Origin: Candidatus Heimdallarchaeota archaeon LC_2
Lineage (GTDB): Archaea; Asgardarchaeota; Heimdallarchaeia; Heimdallarchaeales; Kariarchaeaceae
Reading direction: 5' to 3'
Assembly (NCBI GenBank): GCA_001940725.1
Contig: MDVR01000108.1
Coordinates: 1 to 17,322, forward strand
DNA length: 17,322 bases
The position numbers and the translations under genes are program-made. Of the stretch, positions 7,351 through 15,281 are shown piece by piece. The notes beneath the pieces were generated by a model that worked only from the letters and a program-made list of their open reading frames with translations, did not search any database and was not told where the DNA came from. Positions within the stretch are counted from its first letter, which is position 1. Every line of letters starts with the position of its first letter.

Positions 7351-8697
7351 TTAGAAAAATTCGTCATGAATAATATTTAACGCTCGATTAAGATCTCTTT
7401 GCTTTACAGTGAAATGATATGCAGCTTTGGATGCGCCGGAAGAAATCATTTCTACATTAACTTTGATCTTTGCTATCGAATTAAATACCCGTGAAACAAT
7501 TCCTGGTGTATCACCAAGTCCAAGACCTACTATTCCAATCAATGCAATATTTTTATCACAATCAATCTCATCAACTATGTGTGGTTTTAAAGTTTCCAAA
7601 TTCTCTAAACTTGCTTTTATCTGATCTTCTGAAATAAGCATTGAAATACAAGTTTGAGAAGTTGCAATAGAAATTATATTGGTCTGGACATCAACTAATT
7701 TTTCAGATATTTTATTAAACACCCCGTCAATATTACTTCCAAGTGTAGTATATATCCTAAGAATTGCAAGATCTTTGAGGTAAGATACACTTTTTACAAT
7801 ATCTTCATTTCGTAAATTGGTCTCATTCCAAATCTTAGTGTTAACTTCACTGTTGTAAAGGTGCTTTATATAGATCGGTATATTTTTCAATTTAGCAGGG
7901 ATCACAGATCGTGAATGAAGTATTTGAGCTCCAAAATGAGATAATTCTGCTGCTTCTTCATATGATAAATTCTCTAAAGTCGATGCATTTTCAATTATAT
8001 TTGGATCTGCAGTCATGAATCCCATTACATCTTTCCAAATTATCACGTCATCAGCATTAAAACCGTATGCCAAGGCAGTGGCTGTATAATCAGTTCCAGA
8101 TCTTCCAAGTAAATTTATGATTTTATCTTTAGAAGCCCCGTAATAACCAGGAAAGATAATTATCTCATCAATTTTTGAATATTTCTCTAGAAATGCATTG
8201 CAATTAATTTCAGTTTCTTCAAGCAATATTGTTGAAGCTCCAAATATTCCATTTGTTAATATAAAATTTTCAGGTTTGAGAATTCGTGATTTTTCATTTT
8301 TATCATCAAAAAATCTCTTAAGAACACAACTTACAAGTCTCTCTCCAAAACTTAAAATCAAATCTCTGGTTCTTAGTGTGATCTCTTCTGTATACGCAAT
8401 ACCATAATATAACCGTTCTAGTTTTCGCAATTCATTATCAAGTTCAACAAAATTTTTGTTTGTTGAATCAAATATGTCTAAATGAATTTTCTTTAAGTGA
8501 GAGATAATTGAAGGGATGTTTAGTTTCGTAGCAGAATTATCTAGAGTCTCAATTAGATATTGAGTAACTCCATAAATTGCTGAAACCGTAACTATAACCG
8601 GTTTTTCTTCAGCGACGAGTATCTCATATAATCTTGCTAAACCTTTAGCATCTCTAATACAAGATCCACCAAATTTGTGAATTCTAATTCTAGACAT
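7351..8697 (-). CDS. Aspartate kinase
   Basis: This 448-residue protein phosphorylates aspartate at its beta-carboxyl, the first step to lysine, threonine, methionine and aspartate semialdehyde. The kinase domain (about 1-290) has KFGGSC at 8-13 (usual KFGGTS), 'LSFGERLVS' at 115-123, 'GRSGTDYTATALA' from 198 and 'WKDVMGFMTADP' at 221-232. Two ACT domains follow (about 305-448), the usual site of feedback inhibition; the last reads 'GLGLGDTPGIVSRVF'. Length is typical of monofunctional enzymes and no homoserine dehydrogenase is fused. The ATG overlaps the end of TyrA by 8 bases and a GGAG sits directly before it within the TyrA 3' end, indicating translational coupling. The Thr-to-Ser and Ser-to-Cys changes in the first motif are mild. 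Confidence 0.92.
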   Translation of the reverse strand: MSRIRIHKFGGSCIRDAKGLARLYEILVAEEKPVIVTVSAIYGVTQYLIETLDNSATKLNIPSIISHLKKIHLDIFDSTNKNFVELDNELRKLERLYYGIAYTEEITLRTRDLILSFGERLVSCVLKRFFDDKNEKSRILKPENFILTNGIFGASTILLEETEINCNAFLEKYSKIDEIIIFPGYYGASKDKIINLLGRSGTDYTATALAYGFNADDVIIWKDVMGFMTADPNIIENASTLENLSYEEAAELSHFGAQILHSRSVIPAKLKNIPIYIKHLYNSEVNTKIWNETNLRNEDIVKSVSYLKDLAILRIYTTLGSNIDGVFNKISEKLVDVQTNIISIATSQTCISMLISEDQIKASLENLETLKPHIVDEIDCDKNIALIGIVGLGLGDTPGIVSRVFNSIAKIKVNVEMISSGASKAAYHFTVKQRDLNRALNIIHDEFF

Positions 8698-9814
8698 CTC
8701 CTTCTAAATATTTGCTACCTTTCATCATTAAATCGAGGAATTTACTTTCTTCCTTATCATTAATGATTGTTATTAATTTATCAGTAGTTTCTCTTATTTG
8801 GTGGAATAATTCATTTTGATAAGAATTTATATTTTGAATATTATAATATAAAGAAGGATTTTCATTAAAGACTTCTTTTGTTGTAATAATTTGTTTGGTA
8901 AAAGTTGTACCTGCAAATTTTTCTAGAAAATCGAAATCCAAATTCGAATTAGACAAGATTAAACCGTTTAATAAATTAATAAAATGTGCCAATCCAAGGG
9001 AATATAACATTTGCTTATCATGATTTTTGATATGCAATGAATGTATGTTGACCATTGTGTCTTTGAAAAATTTCTCCACCTCAGAAAAAATCATTTCATC
9101 ATTTTCGTGACCTGTACACACAATAAGATTTCTATCAGATAAATCAGTGACATTTGGACCAAACATTGGATGAATACTGTAGATATTTACACCTTTTTGT
9201 TTTGCTTTTACCAGTAAATCAATAATACTTGATTTTAGAGATGCAATTTCAAATATAGCTGCTTTACTTTTTCTGTTTATAAGGTCAGATAATACAAGTC
9301 TCATTTTATGTAGGGGAACACAAACAAACATGTAATCATAATTATTAAGCTGATCTGGAAGATCTTTGTACCCCTCCTTTATGGTTTTTATTTTAGGATC
9401 TGAAATCTCAACATCATGACCAGATGATCTGAGAAATTTAACAAACCATTTCCCCATCTCTCCTTCTCCACCAATTACAAGAATATTATACTTTAAACTA
9501 GTTGATGAAGTATTGATTCTATTACTTATTTGAACTTTTACTGATTGAGAAATAATTTCTTTGAATAAGTCTTTGGTAAAAAATCGATCCAGCTGAAATT
9601 CTTCTGAATATTTCTCAATTCTTTCAAGTACTTGTTTTTCAACTTGATAATTGCGAACTGGCAAATTATTTTCTTTTTTATATTCTCCAATTTGCAATGC
9701 TACATTAACTCTCTGAGATATTAATTCTATAATCGAGTGGTCAATTCCTTTAATTTTTTCTCTTAAATTGTCTAAATTTTGTATAAATACTATCACTACC
9801 TTAGTGCTATACAA
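8690..9814 (-). CDS. tyrA: Chorismate mutase / prephenate dehydrogenase fusion (TyrA)
   Basis: This fusion of up to 374 residues makes 4-hydroxyphenylpyruvate for tyrosine. An N-terminal AroQ-type chorismate mutase (about 14-97) has the helical pattern 'LDNLREKIKGIDHSIIEL', Arg18 and Arg35, Lys46/47, Glu59 and the C-terminal S-x3-Q pair (Ser91, Gln95). A Rossmann domain starts at about 108 with G-G-E-G-E-M-G, and the prephenate dehydrogenase motif HPMFGP gives the catalytic His215. The Arg that follows 'PVRD' in many mutases is Val58 here. The span uses a TTG start; a GTG seven codons in (9794-9796) is equally or more likely, because an AT-rich box (TTTAAATTT) sits about 25 bases before it. 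The next gene, aspartate kinase, overlaps the stop. Confidence 0.88.
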   Translation of the reverse strand: MYSTKVVIVFIQNLDNLREKIKGIDHSIIELISQRVNVALQIGEYKKENNLPVRNYQVEKQVLERIEKYSEEFQLDRFFTKDLFKEIISQSVKVQISNRINTSSTSLKYNILVIGGEGEMGKWFVKFLRSSGHDVEISDPKIKTIKEGYKDLPDQLNNYDYMFVCVPLHKMRLVLSDLINRKSKAAIFEIASLKSSIIDLLVKAKQKGVNIYSIHPMFGPNVTDLSDRNLIVCTGHENDEMIFSEVEKFFKDTMVNIHSLHIKNHDKQMLYSLGLAHFINLLNGLILSNSNLDFDFLEKFAGTTFTKQIITTKEVFNENPSLYYNIQNINSYQNELFHQIRETTDKLITIINDKEESKFLDLMMKGSKYLEGDV

Positions 9815-9940
9815 ATTTAAACATCGACATTTAATAATCTAATGGCATTCTTTTCTTTACTTTGCATATTGATTGATTCAATAACGCGTTTGGATTGTTT
9901 GGAAGCAAAATCAAAAATTTAGGTTGGAGGAGAGGTTGTT

Positions 9941-9950
9941 TAATATAAAT
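9941..9950 (+). promoter_or_regulatory. TATA box before a small reading frame
   Basis: TAATATAAAT lies 19-28 bases before the ATG at 9969 on the plus strand. It looks like a genuine archaeal promoter although the downstream frame is only 24 codons long. Confidence 0.4.
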
Positions 9951-9968
9951 ATTAATTGAATTGTAATT

Positions 9969-10096
9969 ATGGGAAATTTAATTCCTGACAAAGATAAAAG
10001 AATCTCTGGAGCAAATGAAATCGGGAATATCGGATTGTTATGAAGGATATGGAAACTGTTGAGAAGGGTAAATTATACAAAAAGAAAAAAAGATAA
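9969..10096 (+). other. Small, possibly frameshifted reading frame
   Basis: An ATG with a well-placed TATA box starts a 24-codon frame (MGNLIPDKDKRISGANEIGN...) that stops at 10041-10043. A second frame, open from 10019, continues as NREYRIVMKDMETVEKGKLY and a Lys/Arg-rich end to TAA 10094-10096. The two halves together would make a basic protein of about 42 residues, so this may be one small gene broken by a one- or two-base indel, real or from assembly. It could also be a short leader peptide or non-coding. No family recognised. The rest of the 285-base gap between TyrA and the CLC gene shows nothing else. Confidence 0.3.
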
Positions 10097-10099
10097 GTG

Positions 10100-11863
10100 T
10101 CATTGTTTAGTAATTTTTTGAATTTCAATTAGAGTTTGATGTCCTCTGACAATGTCTCCTATTGAGACTATCCCAATTAACTTTTTATTTGAATCTACAA
10201 CTGGAGCTCTCTCAATATCAGCATCTAGTAATAATGTTAGTGCATCTCTGCCAGTTAGGCTCATCGATATATTAGGAATTTTAGTTTCCATAAAATCCTC
10301 AACAATATAATCCAGCCCTTCTTCTTTAATTATTAGAAGTTCTTCTTCAAATACCATACCAATGACGGTCAGGTCATCCGTTGATTGAATTACGGGAAAA
10401 TCTCTTTTACTGCTTTCATCAAATATTTTCATCGATTCTGTAAGTGTCGTTTCTTTTGTTAAATACATTGTATCTTCTAACCTTGTCATCACGTCCCCAA
10501 CAGTGTATCCCTCATGTTGATCATATTCTTTAAGATGTCTAAGAATGATTGCATCTCTACCACGGATCTGTCCTTTATAGAGAGACCTATGCCCTGAAAA
10601 AATATATGAAGAGATGTTGACTAGCAATATTGGAATTATGAGATTCGGTAAGCCTGTTATCTCAAGAATTAAAAGAACAGAAGCAACAGGTGTTTTAGTT
10701 GTCGCAGCATGTGCCCCACTCATCCCAATTATTGCCCAAGCTGCAATTTCATTTGGATCATTAAATTGTAAAATTGTGGAAAAAAATAAACCTGTCAATG
10801 CACCAATAAATAAGCTTGGGGCGAAAATCCCCCCGGGATAACCAGCACCCAATAATGCAGTTGTTGCAAGGATCTGAATAAAAATCATGATAATTAAAGT
10901 TTGATTTGTCTGTGAGCTGTCAATGAGATTATCAATTTCCTCAAATGGAGTTATACCCCTCAAGACATAAAAATCAGATATAAATAATCCACCCAGAGCG
11001 ATGCTCATGAAGAAGAAAATGTAACCATATATCATTTGTTTCTGCACAGAAAAGCGTTCCGACATTTTGTCAATATAAATATAATAAATCTCAATAAATA
11101 ATCTACCAATTAGTCCAGTTATCACCCCGAGTAATAAGGCGAAAAATGCATTTTGAAAATTGGGTTGAAGAAAAGCATTTGATCTACTGATAAAATGAAA
11201 ACTAAAATCTAAAAAATTCAATCCATTCACGAATTTAACAATCGTAGCTGCAGTTACAGCAGCTACAACACTGGATAAGAATGCAGCCATTAACATCGAA
11301 TGATCTGAATCTTCTTTGTAAGGTACCTCCGCTGAGAATACTGCAGAACCGAATGGTGCTTGAAATAATGCTCCCGTCGATGCTGCACTGCCCAGAGTTA
11401 TGGCTTGATGACGATAAGCTTCTGGAACTTTAGCTAATTCAACAATTTTCGAAGCAATAGAACTTCCGATAATTAATGCAGGACCTTCTCGACCAACAGG
11501 CATCCCTGAGCCCAATACAAGACTTGAACTCACAAATTTTTTCCCACCAACTTCAATTGGAATAGTTTCCTCACTATGTTTTTTAGTTAAAACGTATGAA
11601 ATACCATTTTGTTTGGGATCCTCAAATTCAATTCTGTTTAATAATAATATTACAAAAGCTGCAATTGTCATAATAACTAAGGGATTGATCTCTAATAAAA
11701 TTCGTGAAAAAAGGATGATAATCATATGAAATATAGACATAACAGCCCCAACAACAATACCAATTGCCAATGCAATTGGAAACCATTGACGAATGTGATT
11801 TTCAAAGGTTTCTTCTTCGGATTGTCTTCCTGCTGTTAATATCCGAGAAATGAGATTATCCAT
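10100..11863 (-). CDS. CLC-family chloride channel/transporter with CBS pair
   Basis: This 587-residue protein has about ten to twelve hydrophobic helices (about 25-430) and a cytoplasmic tail with two CBS domains (about 453-580) that usually bind adenine nucleotides. CLC signatures are GREGP at 124-128 with gating Glu126, 'GGIFAPS' at 344-350, and a Tyr in 'SLY' (Tyr429) matching the central anion-binding tyrosine. Two positions differ from the well-studied E. coli exchanger. The internal proton glutamate of 'IEEM' aligns with Val180 in 'FSAEVPY', as in animal CLC channels. The first selectivity motif GSGIP aligns with QNGIS near residue 85-89, replacing the anion-binding Ser with Asn. This suggests channel-like or otherwise altered transport, but some prokaryotic exchangers also lack the inner Glu. 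It has its own promoter and the neighbours give no further hint. Confidence 0.9.
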   Translation of the reverse strand: MDNLISRILTAGRQSEEETFENHIRQWFPIALAIGIVVGAVMSIFHMIIILFSRILLEINPLVIMTIAAFVILLLNRIEFEDPKQNGISYVLTKKHSEETIPIEVGGKKFVSSSLVLGSGMPVGREGPALIIGSSIASKIVELAKVPEAYRHQAITLGSAASTGALFQAPFGSAVFSAEVPYKEDSDHSMLMAAFLSSVVAAVTAATIVKFVNGLNFLDFSFHFISRSNAFLQPNFQNAFFALLLGVITGLIGRLFIEIYYIYIDKMSERFSVQKQMIYGYIFFFMSIALGGLFISDFYVLRGITPFEEIDNLIDSSQTNQTLIIMIFIQILATTALLGAGYPGGIFAPSLFIGALTGLFFSTILQFNDPNEIAAWAIIGMSGAHAATTKTPVASVLLILEITGLPNLIIPILLVNISSYIFSGHRSLYKGQIRGRDAIILRHLKEYDQHEGYTVGDVMTRLEDTMYLTKETTLTESMKIFDESSKRDFPVIQSTDDLTVIGMVFEEELLIIKEEGLDYIVEDFMETKIPNISMSLTGRDALTLLLDADIERAPVVDSNKKLIGIVSIGDIVRGHQTLIEIQKITKQ

Positions 11864-11890
11864 AAATCAGCTAAAAGTTCTATATACTCA

Positions 11891-11904
11891 CTTTATATTA
11901 AATT
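11891..11904 (-). promoter_or_regulatory. TATA box for the CLC gene
   Basis: On the minus strand AATTTAATATAAAG lies 28-41 bases before the ATG at 11863, consistent with an archaeal promoter and a short leader. A second TATA-like run (GTATATAG) sits nearer the start. Confidence 0.45.
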
Positions 11905-11975
11905 ATCTAATACATTATTGTTCAGAAATTCTCCAATACAATTTTAAGAATGGTTAATGCACAAAAGTAGAATTC

Positions 11976-12215
11976 TTACTTTCTGTTCCTTAATTTATTA
12001 TCCAACTCTTGTAGCGAATATACATCTATTCCTACTTCAAAAAATAATTTCTCTTGATTGTGATAAAGTTCACATTTTCTCTCTTCAATACATTGTTGAG
12101 GAGATAATTCATGTGCCCTTGAACATCTTAATTTTTCAATATGATGACATTTTGAAGTCTCTTGAACTTCTTCCGAAATTATTGGAAAATTATAATAAAG
12201 CATCAGCTCATTCAT
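11976..12215 (-). CDS. Small Cys/His-rich protein of unknown function
   Basis: From the preferred ATG at 12215 the protein has 79 residues; a GTG at 12251 would give 91. I prefer the ATG because the only clear TATA box (CTATAAATAG, minus strand) ends within two bases of the GTG, so transcription should begin downstream of it. The sequence is soluble and charged, with a central cluster of Cys and His: C-H-H-x5-C, 'RAH', then C-x5-C-x2-Y-H. These could bind one metal ion, but the spacing matches no zinc finger I recognise. The opposite strand has an open frame of similar size (11957-12220); its hydrophobic composition and lack of a promoter make it the less likely gene. No family recognised. 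Confidence 0.55.
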   Translation of the reverse strand: MNELMLYYNFPIISEEVQETSKCHHIEKLRCSRAHELSPQQCIEERKCELYHNQEKLFFEVGIDVYSLQELDNKLRNRK

Positions 12216-12339
12216 TTTGAAATGAATTTCTTGATAAAACCTACGAGCCACTATTTATAGATAAAACAAGAGGAAATTTAAAGTCAATTATAGAATTAAT
12301 CAGAACATAAAAGATAATCCAAATTTTTAACTGACAATG

Positions 12340-13866
12340 TTATATTCTATAACGAGATAATTTTCTGTGTGCAAATTTAAGCAATCTGATTTTTGTTTTA
12401 GTGAATGGAGGGTATTTGAAAAACTTGATTTTTAATTTTTCAGAAGTTCTATCTAATATGCCACCTGTTTCAACCATCGCTCTTCTATGTGTAAATTCAT
12501 TAAAAGTATATTTACCACCGTAAGCACCAAATCCCGAATCACCTATTCCACCAAATGGAAGGCCAGGATGGAGATAATACACCACTGAATCGTTAATCAT
12601 TCCCCCTCCAAAATTGGTATTTTGTAAAATTTGATTTTTTACATCCTTATTCTTTGTATAAATATACAATGCTAAAGGCCGTGGCCGACTTTCAATATAA
12701 TCTATGGCCTCTTCAAGTGAGTCATATGTAATGATCGGCAAAATTGGACCAAAAATTTCATCTTCCATGAGTTTTGATTCATATGTTACATTATCAACTA
12801 ATGTGGGTTCTATGTATAAATCATCAGGATTTGTATTACCACCAATTACAATTTCGTCATTATCATTGCCTTGGATCAATTTCTCAAGGCTACCATAATG
12901 TCTTTCGTTGATAACTCTAGCATAATCAGCGCTCTTCGAGGCATCTTCTCCAAAGAAATTAGAAAGTTGAACCTTCATTTCTGATACCAAATCGTCTTTT
13001 ATTTCTTTATGCACCAATAAATAATCAGGAGCCATGCAAGTTTGTCCGTTGTTAATGAATTTCATAGCAATGATACGCTTAGCAGCTAATTTTAAATGAA
13101 CATCTTTATCAACAATTGTAGGTGATTTTCCTCCAAGTTCAAGAGTAACCGGAATTAAATTTTTAGCTGCAACTTGATAAACAGAACGTCCTATTTCGGT
13201 TCCTCCAGTAAAAAATATGTGATTCCATTCTTTTCTTGCAACAAGCGCCTTTGATACTTCAACTCCACCCTCTGTGACATGAATATAAGATTCCTCAAAG
13301 TTATTATTAATTAGTTCCGCAATAACTTTTGAAGTATTTGGAGCATATTCAGATGGTTTCAAAATTGCAGTGTTCCCACCAGCAATTGCACCAACTAAAG
13401 GAGCTATTACTAATAAAAATGGATAATTCCAAGGTCCCATAATTAAGGTAACTCCTTTAGGAACTTGTTCTGTGTAAGATTTATTACCAAACATAAATAT
13501 TGGACTTCTCACTTTTTTGGGTTTCATCCAGGTTTTTAATCGTCTGGAAATAAATGGAGGTTTTAGTTGAAGTACCCGCTCCAGAGAATAATCTATTTCT
13601 GTAATAACACCCCCTGTTGTGAAAGTAACAACATATTCGGATCTCCGCAAATCAGACTTTATAGCATTATTAATCTGTTTTTCATTATCCAAAATAAGCT
13701 TTCTTAATTTTTTAAGTTGAGTTTTTCTGAACTCAAAGCTTCTTGTTTGGCCAGATTTATAGAATGCCTTTTGTAAATTTATTAAATCATCTAAACGTTT
13801 AGAAAAATCGGTATTGGTCCCATCTACCTGTTTTTCATGTTTCAATTTTTCATTTACAGTTTCCAT
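12340..13866 (-). CDS. Aldehyde dehydrogenase, class 3 type
   Basis: This 508-residue NAD(P)-dependent aldehyde dehydrogenase oxidises an aldehyde to the acid. The family blocks are complete: 'GPWNYPF' with Asn147 at 144-150, 'GNTAILKPSEYAP' at 164-176, the cofactor motif 'FFTGGTEIGRSV' at 218-229, the general base in 'LELGGKSP' (Glu243), the catalytic 'NNGQTCMAPDY' (Cys277), and the C-terminal 'PFGGIGDSGFGAYGG' block. The missing N-terminal extension and 'GPWNYPF' motif place it nearest the class 3 / fatty aldehyde branch; coniferyl-aldehyde-type relatives are possible. About 20 polar residues precede the fold. There is no membrane segment at the C-terminus, though it ends in a basic stretch (KFAHRKLSRYRI) that could touch the membrane. 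It is divergent from the peroxiredoxin gene, suggesting aldehyde and peroxide detoxification; the substrate is not determined. Confidence 0.9.
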   Translation of the reverse strand: METVNEKLKHEKQVDGTNTDFSKRLDDLINLQKAFYKSGQTRSFEFRKTQLKKLRKLILDNEKQINNAIKSDLRRSEYVVTFTTGGVITEIDYSLERVLQLKPPFISRRLKTWMKPKKVRSPIFMFGNKSYTEQVPKGVTLIMGPWNYPFLLVIAPLVGAIAGGNTAILKPSEYAPNTSKVIAELINNNFEESYIHVTEGGVEVSKALVARKEWNHIFFTGGTEIGRSVYQVAAKNLIPVTLELGGKSPTIVDKDVHLKLAAKRIIAMKFINNGQTCMAPDYLLVHKEIKDDLVSEMKVQLSNFFGEDASKSADYARVINERHYGSLEKLIQGNDNDEIVIGGNTNPDDLYIEPTLVDNVTYESKLMEDEIFGPILPIITYDSLEEAIDYIESRPRPLALYIYTKNKDVKNQILQNTNFGGGMINDSVVYYLHPGLPFGGIGDSGFGAYGGKYTFNEFTHRRAMVETGGILDRTSEKLKIKFFKYPPFTKTKIRLLKFAHRKLSRYRI

Positions 13867-13881
13867 ATTTGCAATCTAATT

Positions 13882-13896
13882 GGTATAATATTAAAC
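13882..13896 (-). promoter_or_regulatory. TATA box for the aldehyde dehydrogenase gene
   Basis: On the minus strand GTTTAATATTATACC lies 16-30 bases before the ATG, fitting a leaderless transcript. Confidence 0.45.
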
Positions 13897-13950
13897 TATT
13901 CTAAATGGGAATTTTTTATGAATAAATATTGTAAATTGAAAAGAATCAAA

Positions 13951-13973
13951 GAATATTCGTAATTTGAATATTC
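13951..13973. promoter_or_regulatory. Paired GAATATTC sites between ALDH and peroxiredoxin
   Basis: The 8-base palindrome GAATATTC occurs twice (13951-13958 and 13966-13973), 15 bases apart, in the 173-base divergent intergenic region. Two identical palindromes about one and a half helical turns apart could be a regulator site shared by the two genes. In such AT-rich DNA chance occurrence cannot be excluded. Confidence 0.35.
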
Positions 13974-14039
13974 TATTAATCTTCTTTTCAAACCTATCTT
14001 TATCCTTAGCCAAACAATTGTATAATGACTGATTAAACA

Positions 14040-14510
14040 ATGATTATGCAAGTCAATGATACATTCAAAGAATTTGAATTATTAAATCAAGATGAGAAAA
14101 TTATCAAATCTTCTGAATTGAAAGGTACTCCTTTCATTCTGTTTGCTTATCCCAGAGCATCAACACCGGGCTGTACAAAAGAGGTTTGTTCAGTTAGAGA
14201 TCACTACCAAGAGATATTGGATAAGGGATTCAAGGCATTTGGAATTAGTAATGATAAACCTGCAAAAAACAAAAAATTTGCTGAAAAGTATAACTTACAA
14301 TACGATCTTCTATGTGACATAGATAGTAGCTTTCTTGAATCAATAGGTAGTTATGGTGAGAAAAAAATATACGGGAAAACATCTATGGGAACATTTCGTT
14401 ATACGTTTATTGTAGATAAAGATTACAAAGTTAGAAAAATTTTCAAGAAAGTTAAAACAGATATTCATGCTGAAGAAATACTTAGCGCAATAGAAGATCT
14501 AGGATTATGA
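14040..14510 (+). CDS. Peroxiredoxin, PrxQ/BCP type
   Basis: This cytoplasmic 156-residue thiol peroxidase reduces hydrogen peroxide and organic peroxides. The active site is STPGCTKEVC: peroxidatic Cys45 in T-P-G-C and resolving Cys50 five residues later, the intramolecular pair that defines the PrxQ (bacterioferritin comigratory protein) group. The catalytic Arg is Arg120 in 'TFRYTFIVD'. Length is typical. The start could be Met1 or Met3 (MIM); either leaves the fold intact. PrxQ is usually recycled by thioredoxin, and a thioredoxin-like gene lies about 7 kb away, but that link is speculative. It is transcribed divergently from the aldehyde dehydrogenase and converges on the cytochrome b gene. 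Confidence 0.92.
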   Translation: MIMQVNDTFKEFELLNQDEKIIKSSELKGTPFILFAYPRASTPGCTKEVCSVRDHYQEILDKGFKAFGISNDKPAKNKKFAEKYNLQYDLLCDIDSSFLESIGSYGEKKIYGKTSMGTFRYTFIVDKDYKVRKIFKKVKTDIHAEEILSAIEDLGL

Positions 14511-14527
14511 ATTGTTAGATTTTATTA

Positions 14528-14565
14528 AATATTTAGTAATTTCTAATTTTAATATTTAGTAATTT
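14528..14565 (+). terminator. Repeated T-rich segment between convergent genes
   Basis: A 15-base sequence, AATATTTAGTAATTT, occurs twice exactly (14528-14542 and 14551-14565; period 23) in the 54-base gap between the peroxiredoxin and cytochrome b stops. The plus strand has several T runs, as in archaeal oligo-T terminators, so this is the likely end of the peroxiredoxin transcript. Confidence 0.4.
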
Positions 14566-15281
14566 TATTCGATATATATTTTTTCTCCACCGATCATCAT
14601 GCCATGGAGTCTTCCTCGGTTTTCGGGTAACATTGTGAAATACACATGAATTGTTGTGCCCATTAAGAAATATACAAATATAGCGAAGTGTAGAAATCTT
14701 AACGTTATACCCACAAAATCAATAAATGGAGTTACCATATTCATGGATAAAGTCCCAATAATTCCAATAGTGTCTGGAGAAACTTGTTCATAAAGAGCAA
14801 ACCCGGTTATTGAAATGAAGATTAACATCACAATATTTCCAAATGCCAGTAATTTCTGAGTTGGGTGATATTTCATGACATATTTCTTTTTTATTGGGTC
14901 ATAGAAATCATAATGTGGGTATTTTGAGTCTGGAAGAATTTTTAGAGCACACATTAAAATGATAAACAGATCCAATAAATCTCGTGGTGTTGGAATGAGT
15001 TCTTTGAGTTTCTTTTCAAAGGCAATAATCACAAAATAAACATAAATACTCCAATAAACGATGAAAAAACCAAGATAAAGATGTAAGTTCTGAGTAAATT
15101 TATATCCACCAAATGGATATTTAGATAAAGAAATCTCTAATCCGGTAATAAATAATAAATTCATACATATTAAATTTACTAAATGTTGGATTCTATGTGG
15201 TGTGGTATATCGATATGCTATAACGAATTTTTTCTCTTGTTTAATAATTTGGTGCTGGGGTGTTTCTAATACTTGAACCAT
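14565..15281 (-). CDS. Membrane cytochrome b (FdnI/b561-like)
   Basis: This 238-residue protein has four main transmembrane helices (about 33-50, 65-86, 145-164, 195-216) plus a weaker hydrophobic stretch near 101-116. Histidines in place for two b haems are His33 in 'RIQHLVNL', His67 in 'NLHLYLGF', His198 in 'RFLHFAIF' and His212 in 'TIHVYF'; the end 'RLHGMMIGGEKIY' resembles the tail of formate dehydrogenase gamma, thiosulfate reductase and Ni,Fe-hydrogenase b-type cytochromes. Such subunits carry electrons between an extracytoplasmic partner and membrane quinone. No catalytic dehydrogenase subunit is present in the window; the immediate upstream gene encodes a DOMON-like protein, its stop overlapping this ATG by one base (TAATG). 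The partnership with DOMON recalls cytochrome b561-DOMON proteins, but the helix/His pattern is closer to FdnI. Confidence 0.82.
   Translation of the reverse strand: MVQVLETPQHQIIKQEKKFVIAYRYTTPHRIQHLVNLICMNLLFITGLEISLSKYPFGGYKFTQNLHLYLGFFIVYWSIYVYFVIIAFEKKLKELIPTPRDLLDLFIILMCALKILPDSKYPHYDFYDPIKKKYVMKYHPTQKLLAFGNIVMLIFISITGFALYEQVSPDTIGIIGTLSMNMVTPFIDFVGITLRFLHFAIFVYFLMGTTIHVYFTMLPENRGRLHGMMIGGEKIYIE

Noticed and set aside
11497..11511. GSGMP in the CLC protein taken as the first selectivity motif (GSGIP)
   Set aside because: It is directly followed by VGREGP, so it aligns with the GGGMVLGREGP segment of helix F in E. coli ClC; the true first motif lies about 33 residues earlier and is degenerate (QNGIS).
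11957..12220. Plus-strand open frame of 87 codons opposite the small Cys/His protein
   Set aside because: Hydrophobic, low-complexity composition typical of antisense frames and no promoter; the minus-strand frame has a charged, protein-like sequence and a TATA box.
12704..12898. Plus-strand frame inside the aldehyde dehydrogenase gene
   Set aside because: It lies wholly opposite conserved aldehyde dehydrogenase sequence; Ser-rich antisense shadow.
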